Source of the DNA: Georgenia sp. M64
Lineage (GTDB): Bacteria; Actinomycetota; Actinomycetes; Actinomycetales; Actinomycetaceae
DNA length: 64,000 bases
Assembly: GCF_038049925.1 (NCBI RefSeq)
Contig: NZ_CP145809.1
Location: 2,638,599 to 2,702,598, forward strand
Direction of reading: 5' to 3'
The position numbers and the translations under genes were made by a program. Shown piece after piece: positions 35,635-43,173 of the stretch. Every line of letters starts with the position of its first letter. Position 1 is the first letter of the stretch. The notes beneath the pieces were generated by a model, which made no database searches, was not told the origin of the DNA, and saw only the letters and a list, made by a program, of their open reading frames with translations.

Positions 35635-36948
35635 CTACTGACGGATCTGGCCGTCGCCCTCGACGATCCACGTCGTCGTCGTCAGCTCGGCCAGCCCCAT
35701 CGGCCCGCGGGCGTGGAGCTTCTGCGTGGAGATCCCGATCTCGGCGCCGAGCCCGAACTGGCCGCCGTCGGTGAACCGCGAGGATGCGTTGACGATGAGT
35801 GCGGCGGAGTCGAGCTCCGTGGTGAACCGGCGCACCGAGGTGACGTCCTGGGTGCAGATCACCTCGGTGTGGCCCGAGGAGTAGCGGGAGATGTGCTCCA
35901 GGGCCTCGTCGAGGGAGTCGACCACCTTCACGGCGAGGTCGAGCGAGAGGTACTCGGTCTCCCAGTCGCGCTCGGTGGCGGGCTCGAAGCGCAGCCCGGC
36001 CGGCAGGGCCGCGGCGGTGGCCTCGTCCCCGTGGATGGTCACGTCCTTCTGCCCGAGCGCGGCCAGGACCGCCGGCAGGAAGGTCGCGGCGACGTCGCGG
36101 TGGACGAGGAGGGTCTCCGCGGCGTTGCACACCCCGGTGCGCTGGGTCTTGGAGTTGAGCACGATCGGCACGGCCTTGGCGACGTCGGCCGTGGCGTCGA
36201 CGAAGACGTGGCAGTTGCCCACGCCGGTCTCGATGACGGGCACGACGGACTCGCGCACGACGGTCTGGATGAGGTCGGCCCCGCCGCGGGGCACCAGGAC
36301 GTCCACCAGGCCGCGGGCGCGCATGAGCTCGACGGCGCCGGCCCGGCCGAAGGCGTCGATCGACTGCACGAGCGTTCGGGGCAGCCCCTGGGCGGCCAGC
36401 GCGTCGCCGAGGACCTCGACGATGACCTCGTTCGAGCTCGCGGCCGCTGACCCGCCGCGCAGGATGACGGCGTTGCCGGACTTCAGGGCCAGCCCCGCGG
36501 CGTCCACCGTGACGTTGGGCCGCGCCTCGTAGATCATGCCCACCACGCCCATGGGCACGCGGACCTGCCGCAGACGCAGGCCGTTGGGCAGGGTGGATCC
36601 GCGCACGACCTCCCCGACGGGGTCGGGCAGGGCGGCGAGCTCGCGCAGGGCGTCGGCGATCGCGGCGATCCGCAGCGGGTCGAGGGCCAGGCGGTCGAGT
36701 AGGGACTCCTTCATCCCGCCCCGCCGGCCCCGCTCGAGGTCCTCGGCGTTGCCCGCGACGATGCGGTCCGAGGCGTCGACGAGCGCCTCCGCCATCGCGT
36801 GGAGCGCCGCGTCCTTGGTCGCGCGGGTGGCCGTGGCCAGGACGCGCGAGGCCTTCTTCGCCTCCCGCGCGATCGCCGTGACGGCGGCGTGGGCGTCGGG
36901 CCCCGGACCGGTCGCGCCGGCCGGTGCGGTCGTCATCGTCTCGCTCAT
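35635..36948 (-). CDS. proA: Glutamate-5-semialdehyde dehydrogenase (proline synthesis)
   Basis: A 437-residue ProA that reduces glutamyl 5-phosphate with NADPH in proline synthesis. The catalytic Cys is in [12 protein letters not shown], the cofactor region is [16 protein letters not shown], and the family signature [10 protein letters not shown] is intact. It starts at ATG 36948. In many actinobacteria proA stands directly upstream of the nadD operon. Here the two are on the same strand but separated by about 6.8 kb of other genes. proB is not in the window. Confidence 0.96.
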   Translation of the reverse strand: MSETMTTAPAGATGPGPDAHAAVTAIAREAKKASRVLATATRATKDAALHAMAEALVDASDRIVAGNAEDLERGRRGGMKESLLDRLALDPLRIAAIADALRELAALPDPVGEVVRGSTLPNGLRLRQVRVPMGVVGMIYEARPNVTVDAAGLALKSGNAVILRGGSAAASSNEVIVEVLGDALAAQGLPRTLVQSIDAFGRAGAVELMRARGLVDVLVPRGGADLIQTVVRESVVPVIETGVGNCHVFVDATADVAKAVPIVLNSKTQRTGVCNAAETLLVHRDVAATFLPAVLAALGQKDVTIHGDEATAAALPAGLRFEPATERDWETEYLSLDLAVKVVDSLDEALEHISRYSSGHTEVICTQDVTSVRRFTTELDSAALIVNASSRFTDGGQFGLGAEIGISTQKLHARGPMGLAELTTTTWIVEGDGQIRQ

Positions 36949-37047
36949 GGACCCAGGCTAGACGCGCGGACCCTGCGGCGGCAGGCCCCGTCTCACGGAC
37001 GGGCCCGGACCTCTGACGTGCGCACCGGCCGAGCGCCCAGCACCCTG

Positions 37048-38142
37048 GTGCCCGTGACCGTCCTGCTCCTCCTCGCCGGCCTCGCCCTGCTCGTCCTCGG
37101 CGGGGAGGTCCTCGTCCGAGGCGCCGGTGGCCTCGCCCGTGCGGCGGGGATGTCGCCGCTGGTCGTCGGGCTCACCGTCGTCTCCTTCGCCACCTCGGCG
37201 CCCGAGCTCGCCGTCACCGTCGACGCCGCCCTCTCCGGCAGCCCGGGGCTGGCGGTCGGCAACGTCGTGGGTTCCAACGTCGTCAACATCCTGCTCGTGC
37301 TGGGGGTCTCCGGGCTGATCCTGCCGCTGGCCGTGCGCAGCGCGCTCGTGCGCCGCGACGTGCCGGTGATGATCGGGGCGTCCGTCCTCCTGCTGCTCCT
37401 CGCGCTCGACGGAGCCGTCACACCGGTCGACGGCGTCGTGCTCATGGCGGTCCTCCTCGCCTACGTCGGCTGGACGGTCCTCGGGAGCCGGCGGTCCGGC
37501 GTCACCGCGCGCGACCCCGCCGAGGTGCCGCGCACGGCCCGGCACGTGGCCCTGGACCTGCTGAGCGTCGCCGCCGGGGTCGGGCTGCTCGTCCTCGGGG
37601 CGCGGTGGCTGGTCAGCGGTGCCACCGACGTCGCCACCGCGCTGGGGATGAGCGACCTCGTCATCGGCCTGACGGTGGTCGCGGTGGGTACCTCGCTGCC
37701 GGAGCTCGCGACGTCGGTCATCGCGGCGGTGCGCGGCTCGGTGGAGATGGCGGTGGGCAACGTCGTCGGGTCGAACATCTTCAACATCGGGGCCGTCATG
37801 GGTGTGGCCGCGGTCGTCGCCCCCGGCGGCGTCCCGGTGGACCCCGGCGCGGTCCGCTTCGACCTGCCGGTGATGGTGGCCGTCGCGTTGGCGCTGCTGC
37901 CGGTGGCGTTCACCGGGTTCACGGTCGCCCGCTGGGAGGCGGCGCTGTTCGTGGCCTACTACGCCGCGTACGCCGCCTATCTCCTCCTAGACTCCGCGGG
38001 CCACGACGCCCTCGCCCCGTTCAGCACGGTCATGCTCGTCTTCGCCCTGCCGATGACCGCGCTGACCCTCACCCTCCTCGTGGGGTACGAGCTCGGGCGG
38101 TCCCGCGGGGGTGGCCCACCTCGCACCGGCGTGCCGGAATGA
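37048..38142 (+). CDS. CaCA-type sodium/calcium exchanger
   Basis: A 364-residue antiporter with about ten membrane segments in two inverted halves. Each half has its alpha-repeat: TSAPELAVTV with GNVVGSNVVN in the first and TSLPELATSV with GNVVGSNIFN in the second. This matches YrbG/K-dependent exchangers that move calcium or sodium. The start is GTG 37048 or GTG 37054; no strong ribosome site is visible. It reads away from proA. Confidence 0.9.
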   Translation: MPVTVLLLLAGLALLVLGGEVLVRGAGGLARAAGMSPLVVGLTVVSFATSAPELAVTVDAALSGSPGLAVGNVVGSNVVNILLVLGVSGLILPLAVRSALVRRDVPVMIGASVLLLLLALDGAVTPVDGVVLMAVLLAYVGWTVLGSRRSGVTARDPAEVPRTARHVALDLLSVAAGVGLLVLGARWLVSGATDVATALGMSDLVIGLTVVAVGTSLPELATSVIAAVRGSVEMAVGNVVGSNIFNIGAVMGVAAVVAPGGVPVDPGAVRFDLPVMVAVALALLPVAFTGFTVARWEAALFVAYYAAYAAYLLLDSAGHDALAPFSTVMLVFALPMTALTLTLLVGYELGRSRGGGPPRTGVPE

Positions 38143-38207
38143 TCTCGGCGCGGCAGTGTTGACACCACTGAGACCGACCCGCCGTCCGCCGACCCGGAAG
38201 AGGAAGC

Positions 38208-38582
38208 ATGGCTACCAAGAACATCACGCTCGAGCAGTTCGAGCAGACCGTCAGCGCCGAGGGCATCACGCTCGTCGACTTCTGGGCCGACTGGTGCCAG
38301 CCCTGCAAGCGGTTCGCCCCCGTGTTCGAGGAGGCGTCGGAGACGCACCCGGACATCACCTTCGCCAAGGTCGACACCGAGGCCGAGCAGGAGCTCGCCC
38401 AGCAGCTGCAGATCACCGCGATCCCCACGCTCATGGCGTTCCGCGACGGCATCCTCGTCTTCTCCCAGGCCGGCGCGCTGCCGGCCAAGTCCCTCGAGCA
38501 GCTGGTCGACGGCGTGCGCGAGCTGGACATGGACGACGTGCGCAAGCAGATCGCCGAGCACGAGGAGAGCCACCAGCACTGA
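38208..38582 (+). CDS. trxA: Thioredoxin with WCQPC active site
   Basis: A 124-residue thioredoxin. The redox motif is WCQPC (Cys30, Cys33) rather than the common WCGPC; Gln in this position changes redox potential in some thioredoxins. The cis-Pro is in ITAIPTLMAF. A C-terminal acidic/His extension (EEHEESHQH type) adds about 15 residues. The ATG at 38208 follows GAAGAGGAAG. A strong terminator follows 18 bp after the stop. Confidence 0.93.
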   Translation: MATKNITLEQFEQTVSAEGITLVDFWADWCQPCKRFAPVFEEASETHPDITFAKVDTEAEQELAQQLQITAIPTLMAFRDGILVFSQAGALPAKSLEQLVDGVRELDMDDVRKQIAEHEESHQH

Positions 38583-38600
38583 CGCGCTGCCGGTGACGCA

Positions 38601-38630
38601 CAGGGCCCACCCCGTTCGGGGTGGGCCCTG
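38601..38630 (+). terminator. Thioredoxin gene terminator
   Basis: CAGGGCCCACCCC and GGGGTGGGCCCTG form perfect 13-bp arms with a GTTC loop, followed by TCTC, right after the trxA stop. Confidence 0.9.
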
Positions 38631-38755
38631 TCTCATCCCGTCGGTCGGTCGGTCGAGCCGAGGCCGGTTCAGCGGGGAAGAAGCGTCGGACCGGGGCAGA
38701 TACGACGGCGCACCGCCGTCGAATGCTCCCCGGCATCGTCCCCAGCAACGTTGAG

Positions 38756-38810
38756 CGCTCGGCGCGCCCGGCCGTGCCGCCCACGCCGACCGCTCGGCGC
38801 GCCCGGCCGT
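38756..38810. repeat. 20-bp direct repeat in intergenic region
   Basis: CGCTCGGCGCGCCCGGCCGT occurs at 38756-38775 and 38791-38810. The 220-bp gap between the trxA terminator and the CGNR gene holds no gene that I can support; this repeat is its only clear feature. Confidence 0.8.
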
Positions 38811-38852
38811 CCCGATCAAACCGGCCGTTCGCGCCTGCTCCGACCGTGAGCG

Positions 38853-39383
38853 CTACGCGGGCCGGGCCGCCGCGCGCCGACGGTGCTCGGCGACCTTGTG
38901 GCGGTTGAGGCACCCGGCCGAGCAGAACTTCTTCCGGCCGGCCGGCGAGGAGTCGGCGAACGCGTCCGCGCACCGCACCCCCTCGCAGAGGCCGAGCCGG
39001 TCCGCGCCGCGCACGTGCACCCAGTCGAGCAGGCCCACCCCGAGGGCGGCGCGCAGGGTGGCGCGCGCGTCCTCGACCTCCCAGGCGATCTGGCCGTCCG
39101 TGCCCAGGCGCGGCGTCGGTCCGGCCGGAGCGAGCAGGTCGTTGACGGCGGCCGTGACGTCCTCGTCGTGCTCGGACCTCACGAAGACCTCGTACGCGTC
39201 GTCTGCCAAGGTGTGGAGCTTCTCTACGGCGAACGGCGGCAGGTCCTGCGCGACCGGCCCGAGCACCTCGTCCAGGGACCGGTACCCCTTGTCCTCGTCC
39301 TGCGCCGCCCGGCGCGCACGGACCGAGTAGTGGTTGACGAAGTCGACGACGGCGGTGATGTCGAGCCGCGGGACGGTGACCAT
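38853..39383 (-). CDS. ABATE-domain CGNR zinc-finger regulator
   Basis: A 176-residue protein of the ABATE/CGNR family, thought to be stress-induced transcription regulators. The N-terminal 120 residues form the ABATE domain (VDFVNHYSVRARR). The C-terminal zinc finger reads CEGVRCADAFADSS then FCSAGCLNRHKVAEHRRR, with CLNR in place of the name-giving CGNR. It starts at ATG 39383. Six GGTTAC/GTAACC motifs lie between this start and the next gene, pointing to autoregulation. Confidence 0.85.
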   Translation of the reverse strand: MVTVPRLDITAVVDFVNHYSVRARRAAQDEDKGYRSLDEVLGPVAQDLPPFAVEKLHTLADDAYEVFVRSEHDEDVTAAVNDLLAPAGPTPRLGTDGQIAWEVEDARATLRAALGVGLLDWVHVRGADRLGLCEGVRCADAFADSSPAGRKKFCSAGCLNRHKVAEHRRRAAARPA

Positions 39384-39391
39384 GCCCCCAT

Positions 39392-39547
39392 GGTAACCCC
39401 TCGCTGCCACTCTACGGGTTACATACGACCCGGCCCCGATCCGCGATCCGGACGGGAACATCGCGGCACACCCGGTGGTTGTAACCCGCAACACCTTGCC
39501 ATAGGGTTACATCTCAGGTAACCTGTATCACATCACCAACAGGTTAC
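39392..39547. promoter_or_regulatory. Cluster of six GGTTAC/GTAACC motifs
   Basis: Copies lie at about 39392 (GGTAACC), 39416 (GGGTTAC), 39481 (GTAACCC), 39504 (GGGTTAC), 39517 (GGTAACC, inside CAGGTAACCTG) and 39542 (GGTTAC). They fall in both orientations within the divergent region between the CGNR regulator and the small gene at 39638. This looks like a multi-site operator. Confidence 0.78.
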
Positions 39548-39637
39548 TTCTGGGGGTCGGGGCCCGCCCCGACCACCCACCCCGGCACCTCGGTGCCGAC
39601 GGCAACGAAGCCAGACACGAGCAGCAGGAGATGGACC

Positions 39638-39847
39638 GTGGACCACAGCTGGGGATACGCGACCGTGATGTTGAGCTCCGTCCGCCACGCCGAGCTCATC
39701 GCCGAGGCGGAGAACTACCGGCGGCTGCAGGCTCTGCCCCGTGCGCCCCGCCCGCGGACCGGCCGCACCGGCCGGGCGCTGCGCGAGCTCGCGGCGTGGC
39801 TGCGCCACCCGGCGCGGGTCGAGGAGCGCTGGACGCTGGCCCACTGA
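39638..39847 (+). CDS. Hypothetical small protein
   Basis: A 69-residue protein, basic and Arg-rich in its second half, with a helix containing RHAELIAEAENYRRLQAL. The GTG at 39638 follows AGGAG by seven bases. An in-frame ATG at 39593 would place the start within the promoter motifs and lacks a ribosome site. It faces the CGNR regulator across the GGTTAC cluster and is a likely target. No family is recognised. Confidence 0.65.
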   Translation: MDHSWGYATVMLSSVRHAELIAEAENYRRLQALPRAPRPRTGRTGRALRELAAWLRHPARVEERWTLAH

Positions 39848-39876
39848 GCCGCTCGAGGGCGGCGGGCCTGGCCCGG

Positions 39877-40155
39877 CTACAGGGTGACGTACCCGCCGTC
39901 GGCGGCGATGCGGTCGGCGTCCGGGTCGTCGAACCAGGTGCCGTTCTCGCCCAGGTACCGGAAGTGGACGTCCGTGCCGGCGGGCACCGTCACGGCGACG
40001 GACATGGTCCCGTTGCTGCGCCGCTTGAGCACGTGCGCGCCGGGCGTCCAGTCGTTGAACGTCCCGACGACGCTCACGACGCCGGCCGGGTGGTCGGCCG
40101 GGAGGGCGAAGGTGAGCTTGCGGCCGGCGGCCGGGGCGGTGGACTGCTTGATCAC
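39877..40155 (-). CDS. CBM48/isoamylase early-set domain protein
   Basis: A 92-residue stand-alone carbohydrate-binding module of the CBM48/AMPK-glycogen-binding type. Key features are VVGTFNDWTPGAHVLKRR, the aromatic/Lys surface that contacts alpha-glucan, and FRYLGENGTWFDDPDAD. It starts at GTG 40155, six bases after GAGAGG. Such proteins may attach partners to glycogen; no catalytic domain is present and no partner is adjacent. Confidence 0.88.
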   Translation of the reverse strand: MIKQSTAPAAGRKLTFALPADHPAGVVSVVGTFNDWTPGAHVLKRRSNGTMSVAVTVPAGTDVHFRYLGENGTWFDDPDADRIAADGGYVTL

Positions 40156-40498
40156 GGTGTTCCTCTCGACGGTGGCCTCTCACGGCGAGCGCCAGCACGG
40201 ATTCTGCTGGGACGCGAGCCGGGAGCGGGGCAACCGACGGGTGAGGTCCGACACAGGCGACGTCGGCGCAGGTCACGCGCCCCGATCGGCTCCTCGCCGG
40301 CGTGTCCCGCCGCTGCGGGCCTGCGGTCCCGACCAGCCAGGAGCCGACGCGCGCGGTGGGTACCCCGAGCGGGAGGGCCTGACCGCGGGGCCGGGGTCAG
40401 GGGGATCTCAGGGGCCGTTCAGGGCCGATCCCCGATGACCGCCCACCTCGCCGGTGCCAGGCTCGAGACGACCCCGAACACGAACCGAGGAAACTCCC
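40156..40498. other. Intergenic region between divergent genes
   Basis: 343 bp with no supportable gene. Apart from the 11-bp direct repeats at 40397-40424 I see no clear structure. It must carry the promoters of the CBM48 gene (minus) and the DUF2807 lipoprotein gene (plus). Confidence 0.7.
40397..40424 (+). promoter_or_regulatory. Three TCAGGG repeats at exact 11-bp spacing
   Basis: TCAGGG begins at 40397, 40408 and 40419, one DNA turn apart, 75-102 bp before the lipoprotein start. Direct repeats with 11-bp period are typical of sites for OmpR-type response regulators. Confidence 0.65.
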
Positions 40499-41215
40499 AT
40501 GCTGCTCCCCCGTCTCCCCCTCTTCATCGCCGCCGTCGTCAGCTCGGTCCTCCTCGTCGGCTGCTCCACCCCGCTGACCTCCGGCCCGCGGACCGGCGAG
40601 GACCGTGACATCGACGGCACCGTCACCGCCGTCGACCTCGACGGCTTCGGTCGCGTCCGGCTCACCGTCGGCGCGGAGCCGTCCCTGCACGTCACCGCCG
40701 GCCGCAACGTCCTCGACGACGTCGTCACCGAGGTCCGCGACGGCGTCCTCCACCTCGACGTGCGCGGCGGCGGTCTGCGCATGGTCAACCAGGACATCAC
40801 CTACGACGTCGTCCTGCCCGAGGTCCAGGGCATCACGGTCGGGGGCGCGGGCGACGTCGAGGCCCTCCTGGAGCCGGGCGACGCCCTCGCCGTCGCACTC
40901 GACGGAGCCGGCCGCATCGTGGTCGACGGTGTCGACGTCGACGTCCTGCGCGTCGAGATCGACGGGGCCGGCGAGGTCGAGCTCGTCGGCAGCGCGCAGC
41001 GGCAGTCCGTGAGCCTCGGCGGGGTCGGCAGCTACTCCGGGGAGAACCTCGACTCCGTCGACGCCGAGGTCGTCGTGGGCGGCGCCGGCAGCGCCGACGT
41101 CACGGTCACCGGCTCGCTCGACGCCCGGGTCGACGGCGTGGGCTCCGTCTCCTACGCCGGCGGCGCGGACGTCACCGAGCAGGTCGACGGCGCCGGGTCC
41201 GTGCACGCCCGCTGA
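40499..41215 (+). CDS. DUF2807 (GIN-domain) lipoprotein
   Basis: A 238-residue exported lipoprotein. The signal peptide ends in a lipobox LVGC (Cys about residue 22). The mature part is the DUF2807 putative auto-transporter adhesin/head-GIN domain, a repetitive beta-helix with many short turns such as VGGAGDVEALLEPGD, DGAGRIVVDG and DGVGSVSYAGG. The ATG at 40499 follows CCGAGGAAA. It is probably a cell-surface sensor or structural protein; the upstream 11-bp repeats suggest control by a two-component system. Confidence 0.87.
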   Translation: MLLPRLPLFIAAVVSSVLLVGCSTPLTSGPRTGEDRDIDGTVTAVDLDGFGRVRLTVGAEPSLHVTAGRNVLDDVVTEVRDGVLHLDVRGGGLRMVNQDITYDVVLPEVQGITVGGAGDVEALLEPGDALAVALDGAGRIVVDGVDVDVLRVEIDGAGEVELVGSAQRQSVSLGGVGSYSGENLDSVDAEVVVGGAGSADVTVTGSLDARVDGVGSVSYAGGADVTEQVDGAGSVHAR

Positions 41216-41287
41216 CCCCTGGAACGCAGCCGCCCTGGGCCACGCGCCCGGGGCGGACTACCGTGGGGACCGAGCAAGGAGGCCGCC

Positions 41288-41755
41288 ATGAGCAACGAGC
41301 CCGCGGACGCCGACGCGCTGGGTCCTCTGGTCAAGTCCCTGGTCGTCCCGCTCCCGCCCGAGAAGGCGTTCGAGCTCTTCACGACCGGCATGAGCCGGTG
41401 GTGGCCGCTGGACTCCCACTCCGTCGGCGAGGACCACGCGCACGCCGTCCTCGTCGACGGCACCGTCGGCGGCGCCGTCACCGAGTGGATCGACGACGGC
41501 CGGTCGGAGGTGTGGGGCCGTGTGACCGCGTGGGAGCCCCCCGGGCGCGTCGCGCTCGACTGGTTCCCCGGGCACCCCGAGAAGGAGGCCACGCACCTCG
41601 AGGTGACCTTCGTGCCCGCCGACGGCGGGACACGGGTCGAGCTGACCCACTCCCGGTGGTCGGCCCGGTCCGACGGCGAGCTCGCCCGGGCGGAGTACGA
41701 CCCCGGCTGGGACTACGTCCTCGGGCGGTACGCCGGCCGCGCCGCCGCCCCCTGA
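41288..41755 (+). CDS. SRPBCC/AHSA1-like protein
   Basis: A 155-residue START-like (SRPBCC) protein of the AHSA1 group, with LPPEKAFELFTTGMSRWWPL at the front and a ligand cavity formed by a beta-sheet and a long C-terminal helix (DYVLGRYAG). Such proteins bind hydrophobic ligands or act as cyclase/stress proteins. It starts at ATG 41288 after AAGGAGG. It stands alone; no ligand can be inferred. Confidence 0.85.
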   Translation: MSNEPADADALGPLVKSLVVPLPPEKAFELFTTGMSRWWPLDSHSVGEDHAHAVLVDGTVGGAVTEWIDDGRSEVWGRVTAWEPPGRVALDWFPGHPEKEATHLEVTFVPADGGTRVELTHSRWSARSDGELARAEYDPGWDYVLGRYAGRAAAP

Positions 41756-41830
41756 CCACCGCCACCAGCCACTCGTGACCACCCGGGCCGGCGAGACCTC
41801 GCCACACGCGGCCCCGCGACGCCCCGGTGG

Positions 41831-42370
41831 CTACCCGCCCGGGCCGAGCACCCGCCCGAAGCAGAGGCTGACGTCGGCGATGGCGGCGTACTCGCCGTAG
41901 ACGGGGATCGCCGCCCAGCCGGCCGCCTCGTAGAGCGCGACCGCCTCGGGCTGACGGGTCCCGGTGTGCAGGACGAGGGCCCCGGCTCCCCGCCGGGAGG
42001 CGGCGGCGGTCACCTCGGTGAGCATGCGCGAGGCGAGGCCGAGCCGCCGGTGCGTGGCGGCGACGAAGAGCTTCTTGACCTCCAGCGGCGCGGGCACGCC
42101 GGCGACGTCCACCGGCTCGGGCAGGCGCCGCAGCGACCCGCACGCGACGGGCTCGTCGCCGTCGAACGCGACGAGGGTCAGGACCATCTCCGCCGGGACG
42201 GGGCTGAGCGCGGGCCCGAGCCGGTGCGCCTGGTCGGCGTACCGGGGGTCGATCTCGGCGCCCATGCCGGTGCGCAGCGCGACGGCCGCCGGGTCGTCCC
42301 AGGTCACCTCCCGGACGACGACGGCACCCGCCCCGCGGGTCGCGTCCGACGTGGCGAGCCCCGAGCTCAC
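41831..42370 (-). CDS. GNAT family N-acetyltransferase
   Basis: A 179-residue GNAT. The acetyl-CoA binding segment is VKKLFVAATHRRLGLASRML (core R-R-L-G-L-A), followed by LHTGTRQPEAVALYEAAGW. It starts at GTG 42370, overlapping the stop of the VIT gene in GTGA, so it is the second gene of a two-gene operon. The substrate is unknown. The last helix ends with a Cys-containing SLCFGRVLG stretch. Confidence 0.87.
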   Translation of the reverse strand: MSSGLATSDATRGAGAVVVREVTWDDPAAVALRTGMGAEIDPRYADQAHRLGPALSPVPAEMVLTLVAFDGDEPVACGSLRRLPEPVDVAGVPAPLEVKKLFVAATHRRLGLASRMLTEVTAAASRRGAGALVLHTGTRQPEAVALYEAAGWAAIPVYGEYAAIADVSLCFGRVLGPGG

Positions 42371-43089
42371 ACGACCCCCGCGGTGCCCAGCGCCGTGCCC
42401 ACCGCGAAGGTCACGGCGAGCGCCAGCGCGCCGCCGACGACCACCCGGGCCGCCGCCCGGCCCTTCGACCCGCCACCGATCCACGCCGCCACCGTCCCGG
42501 TGGCCGCGAGGGCGAGGAGGGTGGCGACGAACGTGACCGGCACCCGCACGCCCGGCCCGGGCAGGAGGATCGCCAGGAGGGGCAGGACCGCACCGAGCGT
42601 GAACGCGATCGCCGAGGCGAACGCGGCGTGCCAGGGGCTGACGACGTCGTCCTGGTCGATGTTGAGCTCCATGGACAGGTGGGCGGCGAGGGCGTCGACC
42701 TCGGTGAGCTCGGTCGCCACCTGCCGGGCCGTGCGCGGGGTGAGGCCACGGGCCTCGTACATCGACGCGAGCTCGTCGAGCTCGCCCTCGGGGTCCTCCG
42801 CCAGCTCGCGGGTCTCCCGGGCGATGAGCGCCCGCTCGCTGTCGCGCTGGCTGCTCACCGAGACGTACTCGCCCAGCGCCATCGAGATCGCCCCGCCGAC
42901 CAGCGCCGCCGCACCGGCCGTCGCGATGGGCCCGGTCGCCGACGTGGCGCCGGCGACGCCGACGACGACGGCGGCCGTGGAGACGATGCCGTCGTTGGCG
43001 CCCAGGACGCCGGCGCGCAGCCAGTTCAGACGCTGGGCGAGGTTGGTCCGGCTGTGCGGCTCGACCGGGGCCTGCGGGGTCTGCGTCAT
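42367..43089 (-). CDS. VIT1/CCC1-type iron or manganese transporter
   Basis: A 240-residue membrane transporter of the VIT/CCC1 group. The N-terminal motif NWLRAGVLGANDGIVSTAAVV and GGAISMALGEYVSVSSQRDSE are the hallmark first two membrane helices. A charged metal-binding domain (about 90-145) and three more helices follow. It moves Fe2+ or Mn2+ out of the cytoplasm. It starts at ATG 43089 and is translationally coupled to the GNAT gene. Confidence 0.93.
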   Translation of the reverse strand: MTQTPQAPVEPHSRTNLAQRLNWLRAGVLGANDGIVSTAAVVVGVAGATSATGPIATAGAAALVGGAISMALGEYVSVSSQRDSERALIARETRELAEDPEGELDELASMYEARGLTPRTARQVATELTEVDALAAHLSMELNIDQDDVVSPWHAAFASAIAFTLGAVLPLLAILLPGPGVRVPVTFVATLLALAATGTVAAWIGGGSKGRAAARVVVGGALALAVTFAVGTALGTAGVV

Positions 43090-43173
43090 GGGCCCAGCAC
43101 ACCACCGGTCCCGGCCGTACGGCAACGCAGGCAAGGCTTGGCTCTCCCGGCTCCGCGCCCGCCCAGGACGGAC

